64,000 nt of DNA, taken from the NCBI GenBank assembly GCA_017883205.1, contig JADGNZ010000023.1, positions 1-64,000 of the forward strand, read 5' to 3'. Both the position numbers and the translations under genes were made by a program. This DNA comes from Thermoanaerobaculia bacterium (GTDB lineage: Bacteria; Acidobacteriota; Thermoanaerobaculia; Gp7-AA8). How positions within the stretch are numbered: position 1 is the stretch's first letter; each line of letters begins with the position of its first letter. Below the pieces are notes generated by a model that was not told where the DNA came from, did not search any database, and was given only the letters and a program-made list of their open reading frames with translations. Below, one piece after another: positions 45,314 to 55,200 of this stretch.

Positions 45314-46453
45314 CTACTGAATCACCCGAAGATTGAGTATCCCCGAAATGGTCAGCGAGAAAATCGTGGTCTTGCCGTTTGACCGGCGGCCGTATTTCGC
45401 TCGCGTGTAGTAGGCATCTTCGTAGCCACGTTGGAAGCCTTGGCGGAAATAGTAGTTGTAATCGCTCTGCGAGACATACCGTCCCGAGTAGCCGTAGTTG
45501 GCGTCACGATAGGCAAATGCGTCCTGGTATTTGTATCCCCAGTGATCCATCCGGTCTGCCTCGCCGGCGCGATATCCCTGGTCATACCCATAGTTGATTG
45601 CCTGGCGCAGAATGTCGGCGCCATAACGGTTCGTACGGCGCGTCTGCCCGCTGATCGTATAGGTGTACGTGGACGCCGTGCGGTAGAAGGGGTCGCCGTT
45701 GTAGTTGTAATTCTGTTCGTTCCGGAGCCGCTGCTGCTGCGCTTGCAGAGCCTGCGCATACTGCTGCTGGATCTGATACTGCGACTGGCGCTTCTGCTGC
45801 TGCAGTTGTGCGTTCTGCGCCTGGATGGCACGTAATTGCTGATCTAGATTATTTTGATACTGACTGGCGCGCTGCTGCTCGATGGCGATCTGTTGCTGCT
45901 GTTGCTGTGCGAGTTGCTGCTGCGCGGCCTGCTGCGTGTTTGGCTGGCTCGTTGCGCCATTCTGCGCGCGCTGCTTTCCCGGAGGAACCGCCTTCTGTGC
46001 CTGCGCTGGATGCTGCTGCGCTGCCTGTGCTGCCCGTGCTTGTTGCGCTTGCAACGCCTGCTGCTGTGCTTGCTGCGCAGCCTGCTGCGCGTTTGGCTGG
46101 CTCGTTGCGCCATTCTGCGCGCGCTGCCTTCCCGGAGGAACCGCCTTCTGTGCCTGCGCTGGATGCTGCTGCGCCGCCTGCGCCGCCTGTGCTGCCTGTG
46201 CCGCCTGCGCTGCCTGTGCCTGTTGCGCTTGCAACGCCTGTTGCTGTTGCTGCGCCTGAGCCGCCTGCTGTTTGCTCACCGCGTCGGCGTCGCCTTTTCC
46301 TTTGTTACCCTTCGCCTTGTCCTTCTCATCTTTGCTCTGTTTGTCCTGCTTGCCCTGGTCTTTGCCCTGATTGTCCTGCTGTGCATAGGCACCGGCAGAC
46401 GTGCCAAAAAGCAGAAGCGCAAGCATTGCGCCGGTCAATCCAATTCGTTTCAT
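45314..46453 (-). CDS. Gln/Ala-rich secreted protein with internal duplication
   Basis: A 379-aa exported protein (signal peptide 1-24). Residues 25-55 are Lys/Asp-rich. Residues 60-235 are low-complexity Gln/Ala with one unit, from AQQHPAQAQKAVPPG through QNGATSQPN, present twice, so it grew by duplication. Residues 240-379 are Tyr-rich (YNYNGDPF, GYDQGYRAGEADR, GFQRGYEDAYY), a pattern seen in exported proteins of Acidobacteria. GGAGG 8 nt upstream sets the start. No enzyme motif; perhaps a surface or matrix protein. Confidence 0.75.
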   Translation of the reverse strand: MKRIGLTGAMLALLLFGTSAGAYAQQDNQGKDQGKQDKQSKDEKDKAKGNKGKGDADAVSKQQAAQAQQQQQALQAQQAQAAQAAQAAQAAQAAQQHPAQAQKAVPPGRQRAQNGATSQPNAQQAAQQAQQQALQAQQARAAQAAQQHPAQAQKAVPPGKQRAQNGATSQPNTQQAAQQQLAQQQQQQIAIEQQRASQYQNNLDQQLRAIQAQNAQLQQQKRQSQYQIQQQYAQALQAQQQRLRNEQNYNYNGDPFYRTASTYTYTISGQTRRTNRYGADILRQAINYGYDQGYRAGEADRMDHWGYKYQDAFAYRDANYGYSGRYVSQSDYNYYFRQGFQRGYEDAYYTRAKYGRRSNGKTTIFSLTISGILNLRVIQ

Positions 46454-46680
46454 GGGTGTTGCCTCCGATTCAGCGGCCCTGGGCGATGCAGGATTGCGCC
46501 GCGCGCAGGTCGTATGCAGGCCTTCAATGCAAGCGGCGGCCCAGGATCCAGCGAACTGGCGGGCGATCAAACACAGCGTGCGCCCCGTCAATGGCGAACG
46601 AATCGAATGTCACACTGCGAAGTTCAGAACCCAGCATCGACGGTGCAAAACACACTATCGATTACTGGAGTGAAAAGAAC
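46454..46680. other. Gap without gene
   Basis: 227 bp between the start of the Gln/Ala-rich gene and the stop of the alcohol dehydrogenase gene. No repeat or gene recognised; likely promoter of the downstream gene. Confidence 0.4.
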
Positions 46681-47796
46681 TTACGGCGTGATCGCAACCT
46701 TCATGACTCCATCCGCACGGTTGCCGAAGAGTTTGTAGGCCTCGTTGATGTCCGCCAGTTTGAAGCGGTGAGTCAACAGTGGCGTGAGGTCGAGTTTGCC
46801 GCGGCGGACCATCTCGATGAGCCGGCGCATGCGCTCTTTGCCGCCCGGGCAGAGGGTGGTGACGATGCGGTGGTCGCCGAGGCCGGCGGCGTAGGCGTCG
46901 TAGGGGATGTTCAGATTGTGCGCATAGACGCCAAGCGATGAGAGCGTTCCGCCGGGACGGAGCACGCGCAGTGCCTTCTCGAACGTGTCCTGCGTGCCGA
47001 GGGCTTCGATGGCTACGTCGACCCCGCTCCCGCCCGAGAGTTTGCGTACCTCGGCGATTACGTCGGTAGTGCGATAGTCGAGAACGACGTCGACGCCCAT
47101 CTTGCGGGCTATGGCGATGCGATGGTCGTCGCCGTCGATGCCGATGACGAGTGCAGCGCCCATCAGCTTTGCGCCGAGGGAAGCGCAGAGGCCGATCGGA
47201 CCTTGGGCGAAGACGGCGACCGAATCGCCGATTCTGACTCCGCCTGATTCCGCGCCGCTGATGCCGGTGGAGGCGATGTCGGTCAGTAGAACGACCTGCT
47301 CGTCGGTCACACCCTCGGGGATCTTCGCGAGATTGGCTTGCGCGCTCGGCACGAGGAGATACTCGGCCTGCGCGCCGTTGATCGTGTTGCCGAAGCGCCA
47401 GCCGCCGATTGCTTCGTATCCGTTGCCGTGTCCGCACTGGGACAGGTTGCCGGAGAGGCAGGCGTTGCATTGGCCGCAGGGAGTGATGGCTCCAACGATG
47501 ACGCGATCGCCGACTCTGTAGCCGCTCACGCCGGCGCCGAGCTCTTCGATCACGCCGACCGGTTCGTGCCCGACGATGAGGCCCGGTTTGACCGGATATT
47601 CGCCGCGCAGGATATGCAGATCGGTGCCGCAGATGGTGGTCATGGTGACGCGGATGACCGCTTCTCCCACTCCGGCACGGGGCCGCAAAACATCCTCGAC
47701 CCGGATGTCATCGACGCCGTGAAACACCGCAGCACGCATCGTTTCGACGTGCTTCGTTCGGATGACTTCTTCTTCGGCCGCAAAGGTGGTGCTCAT
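46681..47796 (-). CDS. Zinc-dependent alcohol dehydrogenase
   Basis: A medium-chain dehydrogenase of 371 aa. Catalytic zinc ligands: Cys in ICGTDLH and the GHEPVG His/Glu pair. The structural zinc has C-GQ-C-NA-C-LSGNLSQ-C. The NAD-binding domain shows AQGPIGLCASLGAKL-type sequence. It resembles the TDH/sorbitol and formaldehyde-type group; substrate not determinable. The start at 47796 is chosen because GAAGGGGA is 8-12 nt upstream; the frame extends six codons further without support. Confidence 0.92.
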   Translation of the reverse strand: MSTTFAAEEEVIRTKHVETMRAAVFHGVDDIRVEDVLRPRAGVGEAVIRVTMTTICGTDLHILRGEYPVKPGLIVGHEPVGVIEELGAGVSGYRVGDRVIVGAITPCGQCNACLSGNLSQCGHGNGYEAIGGWRFGNTINGAQAEYLLVPSAQANLAKIPEGVTDEQVVLLTDIASTGISGAESGGVRIGDSVAVFAQGPIGLCASLGAKLMGAALVIGIDGDDHRIAIARKMGVDVVLDYRTTDVIAEVRKLSGGSGVDVAIEALGTQDTFEKALRVLRPGGTLSSLGVYAHNLNIPYDAYAAGLGDHRIVTTLCPGGKERMRRLIEMVRRGKLDLTPLLTHRFKLADINEAYKLFGNRADGVMKVAITP

Positions 47797-47907
47797 AGAA
47801 ATTTTCCCCTTCACTGATGATTGATGCGGACGCAGATCGTCGCGGCGTCACGCGCCACGTTGGACGGTGCGCTCGATCACCAATCGGAGCTGTGCTAGTT
47901 TCCCGCC

Positions 47908-48312
47908 ATGTCATTGCGGACGTATCAGGCAGGCTCGCCGCGAAAGCCGGGCGAAGGGCTTCGAATCGGCACCGTCCGCTTCCCGCCTCGGGGCGTGCAC
48001 AAGGAAGACTACGCGCGGCTCGACTTCTTCGATGTGTGGTTTCCGGTCGTCGCGCCGTCGCGCCCGCTGCTGGCCTGGGTGAAGAAACACGACATCGCCA
48101 ACGATGCGGCGTCGAAGCGCGCGTTTCAGGAGCGCTACGCGCGCGAGTTGGAGAGCGATCCCGCGGCGCGCCAGTCGGTTCAGCTGCTCGCGGCATTGGC
48201 GCAACAGACGGCGATCTCCATCGGTTGCTTCTGCGAGGATGAGAGTAACTGTCACCGTTCAATCCTGAAGACGGTGATCGAGAAGGCGACGAAGGCGCTG
48301 CCGGAGCGATGA
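47908..48312 (+). CDS. DUF488 family protein
   Basis: A 134-aa cytoplasmic protein of the DUF488 family: GTVRFPPRGVHKEDYARLDFFD at the start region and the CFCEDESNCHRSIL Cys/His block near residue 106, a typical conserved site. Function unknown. It is divergent from the alcohol dehydrogenase and its stop overlaps the next gene (ATGA), so the two are translated together. Confidence 0.85.
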   Translation: MSLRTYQAGSPRKPGEGLRIGTVRFPPRGVHKEDYARLDFFDVWFPVVAPSRPLLAWVKKHDIANDAASKRAFQERYARELESDPAARQSVQLLAALAQQTAISIGCFCEDESNCHRSILKTVIEKATKALPER

Positions 48313-49787
48313 GAGGCGGAATGCTGCGCCGGCTCTACTTCGGTCTCGCGCTTCTAGCTCTGACCCCGATCTGGAGCGCGTCATACCTGCCGACCTCGGA
48401 TGGCCCTTCGCACCTTTACAACTCGTGGGTTCTGCATCAGCTCGTGAGGGGAAGTCATAGCCCAGTCGCGGATTGGTATGCCATCGACTGGAGGCCGCTT
48501 CCGAACTGGCTCGGACACGGTGTAATGGCGCTATTGATGATTGTCGTACCGCCGCTGATCGCCGAAAAGCTCCTCGTCAGCGGCATCGTGCTTCTCTTTC
48601 TCTACGCGATCTGGAGATACGCCGGCGCGGTCGATGAGTCGCGTCAGGTGTTTGCCTTCCTCGCGTTCCCGTTCGCGTACAACCTTCTTCTGCAGCAGGG
48701 CTTCTACAACTTCTGCATCAGTGCCGCACTCTACTTTCTCGTGCTCGCCGTCTGGTGGAAGCGCCGCGACACGCCGGACGCTCGCACGATCGCCATCGTG
48801 GCCGTCCTGCTGCTCCTTTGCTACTTTTCGCATCCGATGTCGACGATCCTCGCGATCGGGTCGATCGGCATTCTCTGGCTGGCGACGTTGCCCGGCCGGC
48901 CGCTCGCGATCCACGCACGACATCTCGTTTCGCTGCTTCCGGTTCTGCCGCTGCTGGCATGGTTCTTTCGCGTGCAAGGTGTTTCGCTGGCGCGGGCGCC
49001 AGTCAGCGCGGCCGGTCTCTTCAGCTACATCATGAGGATGTGGGTGCTGCTCACGTTCGATGAGTTTCAGGCAAAGCTCGGCTTCGCGCTTTTCCTCGCG
49101 CTGGCCGCGTTGATCATCATTACGCTGATCCGCCGCCGATGGCGATGGAGCGAAGGGGATGCTTTCATCCTCGTCACGCTGGCCCTTGTTTTCGTCTACG
49201 CGCGCGCTCCGGCAGCATCGTCGGGCGGGACGATGATCATGGAGCGGATGGCGCTCTTCGTCGTCCTTTCGCCAATCGTCTGGCTGGCACCACGTCTGCC
49301 GCGGCGAGCCACGATCGTACTGGTCATCCTGCTCTCCGCAGTTTCCGTCGCATACACCGGATATCTTGTTCGGCGCTACCGCGGACTCTCGCGGCGCGTG
49401 GCGGAGCTCGTACGCAGCGCGGATGCGATCGGGCCCGGCACGGCATTCGTTCCCCTCATTCGCGATGTCCGTCCGCGCGGATCGTTCGTTGCCGCACAGA
49501 TGCACGCTATCGACTACGCGGCGATCGAGAAAGGCTCCGTCGACATCGCCAACTATGAAGCTGCAGCCGGATTCTTTCCCATCCGATTCCGACCCGGCAT
49601 CTTGCCGCCCGACACCAGCACCGCCGGCCCGAAGGTGAACGAAATCGATCTCGCCTCGTACCTCGCCCGCGTGCCCTACGTCTTCCTCTGGCATGTTCCC
49701 GATGACGCACCGGTGATGTCGCAACTCGCCACCTGTTGCGAACGCGTAGGGGCGTCAAACGGTGGCCGTGTCTATTTGAAGCATTGA
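48309..49787 (+). CDS. Polytopic membrane protein, possible GT-C type
   Basis: A 492-aa membrane protein with about ten hydrophobic segments and a first loop containing LPTSDGPSHLYNSWVL, an Asp motif in the position of GT-C transferases. The C-terminal about 100 residues are soluble. The start overlaps the DUF488 stop; an internal ATG 12 nt later is also possible. No family identified; a glycosyltransferase role is inferred from topology only. Confidence 0.65.
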   Translation: MRGGMLRRLYFGLALLALTPIWSASYLPTSDGPSHLYNSWVLHQLVRGSHSPVADWYAIDWRPLPNWLGHGVMALLMIVVPPLIAEKLLVSGIVLLFLYAIWRYAGAVDESRQVFAFLAFPFAYNLLLQQGFYNFCISAALYFLVLAVWWKRRDTPDARTIAIVAVLLLLCYFSHPMSTILAIGSIGILWLATLPGRPLAIHARHLVSLLPVLPLLAWFFRVQGVSLARAPVSAAGLFSYIMRMWVLLTFDEFQAKLGFALFLALAALIIITLIRRRWRWSEGDAFILVTLALVFVYARAPAASSGGTMIMERMALFVVLSPIVWLAPRLPRRATIVLVILLSAVSVAYTGYLVRRYRGLSRRVAELVRSADAIGPGTAFVPLIRDVRPRGSFVAAQMHAIDYAAIEKGSVDIANYEAAAGFFPIRFRPGILPPDTSTAGPKVNEIDLASYLARVPYVFLWHVPDDAPVMSQLATCCERVGASNGGRVYLKH

Positions 49788-49795
49788 TGCCGTTC

Positions 49796-49846
49796 CATCT
49801 GCGGACAAAGGCCTTCATCCGCAGATGGCGCAGATCTACACAGATG
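49796..49846. repeat. Palindromic repeat family C, copy 4
   Basis: catctgcggacaaaggcctt then atccgcagatggcgcagat; fills the gap between convergent genes. Confidence 0.85.
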
Positions 49847-50299
49847 CTACCGCTGCCCCATCCCGCCCATGATATGCGGGCCACGGAACGCCTTGCCGGC
49901 GGCCTGCAGCGCTTCGAATTTCGTCTTCTGCTCGGGCGTCAGCGTGGCCTCGAATTTCGCCATCGAATCGTCAGCCAGTGCGCGGATGGCCTGGCGAGCC
50001 GCGCGAAGTGACAGCGTCAGTTTGCCGACCGTTGCGGGATCAGGAGGTGTGGCCTTCAGCGCGGTGTCGAGCTGGCCGCGAAGGTCGTGCGCGTTCTGCA
50101 CGAGAGGCTTCATCGCCGTCGTCTGCGCTTCCCGCAACTGCTTCCAGGTTGCGAGCTGATCAGGCGTCGGCTGCAGAACCTGCACGAGCAGGGCGCCGAT
50201 CCGTCCGCCGCGTTGCGGTGGCGCGCCTGCCAATTGTGCCGAAGCCATCGCTGCGACGAGCAGCGCGATTGCCATGAGTGGAATCCATCGTTTGTTCAT
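49847..50299 (-). CDS. Spy/CpxP-like periplasmic protein
   Basis: A 150-aa exported protein (signal peptide 1-22, AMASAQ) of mainly helical character. LTPEQKTKFEALQ and the repeated Q/L-rich helices resemble the LTxxQ proteins (Spy, CpxP), periplasmic chaperones or stress sensors. The short loops rich in Ala and Pro (KATPPDPATV) match. GAAAGGAAG upstream of the ATG at 50299. Metal or stress control is inferred from the family. Confidence 0.72.
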   Translation of the reverse strand: MNKRWIPLMAIALLVAAMASAQLAGAPPQRGGRIGALLVQVLQPTPDQLATWKQLREAQTTAMKPLVQNAHDLRGQLDTALKATPPDPATVGKLTLSLRAARQAIRALADDSMAKFEATLTPEQKTKFEALQAAGKAFRGPHIMGGMGQR

Positions 50300-50412
50300 C
50301 GTTCTTCCTTTCGGTTTTCTCTCTGTTTCGAAGAGAAGACGGGCTCGACTCGATAACGCGTACAGTGATCCAGCGATGCGTGATGCCTGTCTCACGGCGA
50401 TGTGACGCGTCT

Positions 50413-50462
50413 GATCTGCGAACAAAAAAGCCTGCACCCGCAGATGACGCAGATGGACAAGA
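50413..50462. repeat. Palindromic repeat family C, copy 5
   Basis: gatctgcgaac followed by acccgcagatgacgcagatg. Just before the stop of the PLP enzyme gene. Confidence 0.8.
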
Positions 50463-50465
50463 TGG

Positions 50466-51665
50466 TTAGCCGATGGCCGCGGTCACGTGCGCCATCGCCT
50501 GCGTGAGGTCGGCCAGCAGATCGTCGAGGTCTTCGCAGCCGGCCGAGAGCCGCACGAGGCCGGCCGTAATCCCCTGCCGTCGTTGTTCGGACTCAGGCAC
50601 GCTCTTGTGCGTCATCGATGCGGGATGCTCGATGAGCGATTCGACCCCGCCGACCGAAACCGCGAGCGTGATCATGCGGACGCTGTTCATCAGGATGCTG
50701 CCCGCGGTGACGCCGCCGCGCATTTCGAACGCGATGATCGATCCCGGTCCGTCCATCTGTTGCTGCGCGAGCTTGAACTGCGGATGCGATGGCAGTCCCG
50801 GGTAGCGCACCCAGGCCACCTGGTCGTGATCTTCGAGCCAGCGGGCGATGGTCATCGCGTTCGTCTGCGCGCGCTCGACGCGCATGCCAAGGGTGCGGAT
50901 GCCGCGCAGGAGGAGCCAGGATTGGTGTGGGTCGATGGTGAGACCGAACATGATCGCTGCGTCGCGCAAGGTTGCGAGCATGGAGGGATCGCGCGCGACG
51001 ACGATTCCGGCGATGACGTCGCTGTGGCCGTTGAGCGATTTCGTGGCCGAGTGCAGAACGACGTCTGCGCCGAGCTCGATCGGACGCTGCAGGTACGGTC
51101 CGGCGAAGGTGTTGTCGACGATGAGCGGAATGCCTGCGCTGTGCGCGGTGGCCGAGGCGGCGATGAGGTCGACGAGATCCAGCGTCGGATTGGCAGGCGT
51201 CTCGACATAGATGAGACGCGTTTCGGGACGGATGGCCGCGGTCAGTGCGGCGGCGTCGACAGCAGGCACGAAGGTTGAGGTAACGCCGAGGCGGGAGAAG
51301 TAGCGCGTGAGCAACCCGCGGGAAGCGCCGTAAAGAGGATCGGTGGCTACGACGTGATCGCCGCTTCGCAGCAGAGCGAGAAAGACGGTGCTGATGGCGG
51401 CCATGCCTGTGGCCGTGGCGATCGCGCCGCATCCGCCTTCGAGATCGGCGACGCATTCTTGGAGAGCATGCACGGTGGGATTTCCCATCCGCGTGTAGAT
51501 CGGACCATCCGAGGTACCGTCAAACCGCGCGGCGCCTTCTTCGGCGGTGGGAAAGGCGAAGGTCGAGCTCTGATAGATCGGCACCGATACCGCACCGCGA
51601 TGCGCCGCCGGATCGAGCCCGCCATGAATTGCCTTGGTGTGCAGACGCTTCGCTTTGTTCGCCAT
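50466..51665 (-). CDS. Cys/Met metabolism PLP-dependent enzyme (trans-sulfuration family)
   Basis: A 399-aa enzyme of the cystathionine gamma-synthase/methionine gamma-lyase family. The PLP Lys is in HSATKSLNGHSDV, the phosphate-binding YTRMGNPT is near residue 58, and VETPANPTLDLVDL and VDNTFAGPYLQ carry the ring-contacting Asp. The last domain includes SVGGVESLIEHPASMTH. Which of synthase, lyase or gamma-lyase it is cannot be told. No SAM or other riboswitch was recognised upstream. Confidence 0.92.
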   Translation of the reverse strand: MANKAKRLHTKAIHGGLDPAAHRGAVSVPIYQSSTFAFPTAEEGAARFDGTSDGPIYTRMGNPTVHALQECVADLEGGCGAIATATGMAAISTVFLALLRSGDHVVATDPLYGASRGLLTRYFSRLGVTSTFVPAVDAAALTAAIRPETRLIYVETPANPTLDLVDLIAASATAHSAGIPLIVDNTFAGPYLQRPIELGADVVLHSATKSLNGHSDVIAGIVVARDPSMLATLRDAAIMFGLTIDPHQSWLLLRGIRTLGMRVERAQTNAMTIARWLEDHDQVAWVRYPGLPSHPQFKLAQQQMDGPGSIIAFEMRGGVTAGSILMNSVRMITLAVSVGGVESLIEHPASMTHKSVPESEQRRQGITAGLVRLSAGCEDLDDLLADLTQAMAHVTAAIG

Positions 51666-51755
51666 GCGAAGAATGATCGTGTCGGGGTGCTACGGCCGCG
51701 CATGTCGGGCAACACATGGCAGTGTGATGCCGCGCACGGGCTGACAAAAAGAATC

Positions 51756-51815
51756 ACCACAGAGACACAAAGGACACAGAGATTTCTTTCTCTGTGCTCT
51801 CTGTGTCTCTGTGGT
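51756..51815. repeat. Palindromic repeat family A, copy 5
   Basis: ACCACAGAGACACAAAGGAC with complement ending CTCTGTGGT; 14 bp from the stop of the cytochrome gene. Confidence 0.92.
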
Positions 51816-51828
51816 GGATTGCTTCTAC

Positions 51829-52149
51829 TTAGTGCTTGGCCAGGCCGCGGATGAACGCGACCAGCGAGCTGACGTCGGCGACGCTCAGCTTGGTTTTGTA
51901 CGCGGGCATTTTGCCCTTGCCGTCCGAGATGATCTTCTCCAGGTCGGCGTCGGACTGTTTCTGCACTTCGGCCGAACTCAGATCGCGGATTTTCATCGAC
52001 TTGCCGATCGCGGTCGCGCCTTTGCCGTCGGGGCCGTGGCACGTTGCGCACTTTGATTTGTACGTGTCCGCGGCGCCGGGCGCGGCAGCGAACGACACCG
52101 AGGCGACGAGGAGGGCGAGGGTCATGATGGACAGTAGTTTTCGATTCAT
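51829..52149 (-). CDS. Monoheme cytochrome c
   Basis: A 106-aa periplasmic cytochrome (signal peptide 1-22). Heme attaches at CATCH near residue 35 and the axial Met is probably in GKMPAYKT. Carries electrons between periplasmic partners. AAGGAG lies 8 nt before the ATG. It sits 115 bp after the nine-heme gene on the same strand, separated by a strong terminator, so the two are probably transcribed apart. Confidence 0.92.
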   Translation of the reverse strand: MNRKLLSIMTLALLVASVSFAAAPGAADTYKSKCATCHGPDGKGATAIGKSMKIRDLSSAEVQKQSDADLEKIISDGKGKMPAYKTKLSVADVSSLVAFIRGLAKH

Positions 52150-52210
52150 ATGTTTCTCCTTCAGTTCAGGTGACTATATGCCGCCTGAGTGCCAGGCAGC
52201 GCAAAGCAAC

Positions 52211-52245
52211 AAAAAAAAGGGTGGCAGCCGAAGCCGCCACCCTTT
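52211..52245 (-). terminator. Rho-independent terminator of the multiheme gene
   Basis: A perfect 10-bp stem AAAGGGTGGC/GCCACCCTTT with inner GGCTTCGGCT, followed on the minus strand by eight T. Lies 19 bp after the stop of the gene at 52264. Confidence 0.92.
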
Positions 52246-52263
52246 GCGGATGATGCGTTATGT

Positions 52264-55200
52264 CTACTGCTTGGACGGGATCGTGGTCGGATCGTTGGTC
52301 TTCATGTCGATCAGCGATGCCGAGGAGAGAACGTTCGTCCCCTTCAGCACGGTAACCGTCGCAAAGCCCCAATCGAGGTCCGGCGCGTTCGCCCGGTTCT
52401 TGAACGGCTCGAGATCCTGCAAGCCTTTGCCCGCTGGGACGGTCAGGGTGTAGCTCGTCAAGGACTTGCCATTCGCATCGAACAGATTGATCGAGACCTG
52501 CGCCTCGGTCGTCCCGCCGTTGGTCACGACGAGATTCGAGCGCCAGGCGTCCGTTTTCTGGCGGAGTCCAATCAGGCTGATGGTCTGGCCGACGGTGTAG
52601 CCGAGGTCGGCAACGCGGCCGTCGTAGCTCTGGCCGTAGGTGCCGTTGTCAGCCTGGTTGAAGATGCGCGTGGTCACGAGCAGCGGACGGTCGGAGCAGA
52701 CTTCCAGCGCGCCGATGTTGCTCGGTCCCATGATCGCAGTCAGGTCTTCAAAGGCCTTCTGCGAATTGCCGATGACCGTGCCGGTAGCTTCGAGATCGCC
52801 GCTGGCCTGGTGAAGGATGAAACGAAGCGACGCGGTGGACGAATCGAGATTACGCGCCACGAGATCGGTGCGCCACTGGCTGTTGGCCTGGCCTGCCGTG
52901 TGGCCGACCATCTCGCTCCAGTAGACGTACTTGCTGGTGCAGGAGACGGCCCCGGCACCGTTGCCGAGTCCGCCGCCGATTGCGTTGTTGGTCACACTGC
53001 CGGCACCTGGAGTTACCGTTGCAGCGGCGTTGATCGAGCTCACCGCGAAGGTCGAGACGTCGAGCGCGGAATTGACGAAAGCCGGGTTGTGGACGCCCTT
53101 GCTCCTGTCGTTGATCACCATGAAGTAGTTCCAGCCGGCCTTCGCGATCGCGGGATCGGCGGCGGCATAGAGCTCGACGGCCGTGCCGGCGGGCGGGGTG
53201 ACCTTCACTGTGTTGAGGGCGAGATTGTTGACCTTGGAGCCGTCTGCAAGCGTGACATTGATGCCCTGGCGACCCGAGGCGGAGATGAATTCGATCGCCG
53301 AGATGTCGGAGGCGTTCTTGACGGTCTTGAGGCCATTGAGGTCGATCGATTTGCCGGCCCGAAGCTGCGCCTGCATCACGTTCTTGATGGCGGTCTCCAT
53401 CTGCGCCTTGAGCGCGTCCAGTTTCGCCTGTACCGGCGTCTGAACGGTCTCTTTGGTGATGTTGGTGTGACACTTGTTGCAGATGGTGTTGCTGGCGTAG
53501 AACGTGTGGTTCGTGCCGACCCAACTGCCGTCGGCATTCTGGAGCGCAACCGCGGCCGGAGGATTGGTCGATTCCATGTGGCAGGCAACGCAGGAGTCCT
53601 GAATCATGGAGTGCAGGCCGCGCGTGCCGACGTTCGTGAAGAACAGGTTCTGGCCCATGATGATGTCGGCCTGCGTTCCCTCGTGTGGTGCGCGTGAGGC
53701 GTCCGAGGCGAGGTAATTCGCGTCGTTCTTGAGTCCGCGCCGGCCGTTGTGGCAGGTCATGCAGGTCGCGCCTTTGCCGACGTTGGTTGCCGTGAAGCCG
53801 GCCATCAGCAGCGGAGTCGTGTTCATCACCCGGACCGTGGCGTTCGTGTTGTTGTCGCTGGACGTCGTGCCTGGGTTGTGCGGGTCATGGCAGGCTACGC
53901 ACGTCTGTGGGTCGACCTGATCGGCTGTCCAGGTGACGTTGAGATTGTTCGTGCTGAATGCGCTGTCCTGCCAGGCGATGAATCCCTGCGCGCTGTGACA
54001 CTTGGCGCAGGTGGGGTCAGTCCCCTCGGAAATGGCGGTGGTGTAGTTCGCATGCGCCGACATCTGCCACTGCTGGTAGCGTCCGTGGCGGGTGGGCTCG
54101 CCATGGCAGCTTCCGCAGACGTCGGACGAGAGCGACATGCGCGAGCCGTCCTTCGCCATGTGGGCCGCGCTGTCCTGCGGACCGTGGCAGTTCTCGCATT
54201 GGATATTCGCCATCCGTGCGGTAGCTGGGAATTGCGCGAGGATGTTGGTCCAGTTCGAGGCATCGCCGTGCGTGAGCAGAGTAGTGCTCAGGAATGCAGT
54301 CCAGTCGATCTGGTCGTCGATGCCGTTGTTCTTCACCGCTTTGGCGTTGAAGCCGACGGTATGACAGGAGAGACACGCAGAGGAGTAGTGGCCTGCCGGC
54401 GTGGTGACGTTCTGCGTGAAGATCTCGGCGTGGCCTGACTGGGCCCAAGGCGTGAAGAGATCGAAGTGCGGCGTGTTCTTGACGTGGCATCCCATGCACG
54501 TGGCATCGGCCACGGGACGGCCTGTCGCATCCTGTCCGGTGATGATGCCCTTCCAAGTGCCGGCGTGAACGGTGAGCGTGACCGGCTTGGCGGTGGCCAG
54601 GTCGAGCACGGTGAGCTGATAGGTGCCGGCGACGTCAGGTGTGAACTCAGGGTTCTGCGACGTCGGATCGAGCAGTGTTGCGGTCGATCCCGTCGGACCG
54701 GAGAGCGACCAGTTGTACTGCGCCTGCGTCTTGCCGTGCACGAGCACCGGCAGAAGCGTCGGAACGTTGCGAACGCCCGTCGAGGTCTCCCACGGCAGAT
54801 TGCCGGTGACCGTGGCGGCGGTGTGGTACGTGCCGGAAGAGGTGGTCACGGCGATGTCGAACTTGATCCCGATCGCTTCGGCGAGTGCTTCATTGGAGAC
54901 GCCGGCGACCATGTAGCGATTCTGCAAACCGCCTGTGTAGTCGGTGCTCGGCGGTATGTAGGCGGGCAGCAGCGAATTGGCGACCGGCTGCTCCTCGAGC
55001 ACCGTCATCAATTGTTCGCGAAACACATTTCGGGCCGGAAGCGCGATGGTGACCGTGTCGGTGCCGGTGTTGCTGAGCGTCGCCGCCGGACCGCCGTTCT
55101 GTGTCCATTTGATGCTGATGAGCGATGATCCGTCGGTGATAGCGACGGTGGCCTTGGCCGTAACCGTCGCTCCAGGCACCGGATCGCCGGTGACCGCAGT

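Noticed and set aside
51666-51755. SAM or other riboswitch before the PLP enzyme
   Set aside because: I could not find the conserved core of a known SAM class. A covariance-model search would decide.
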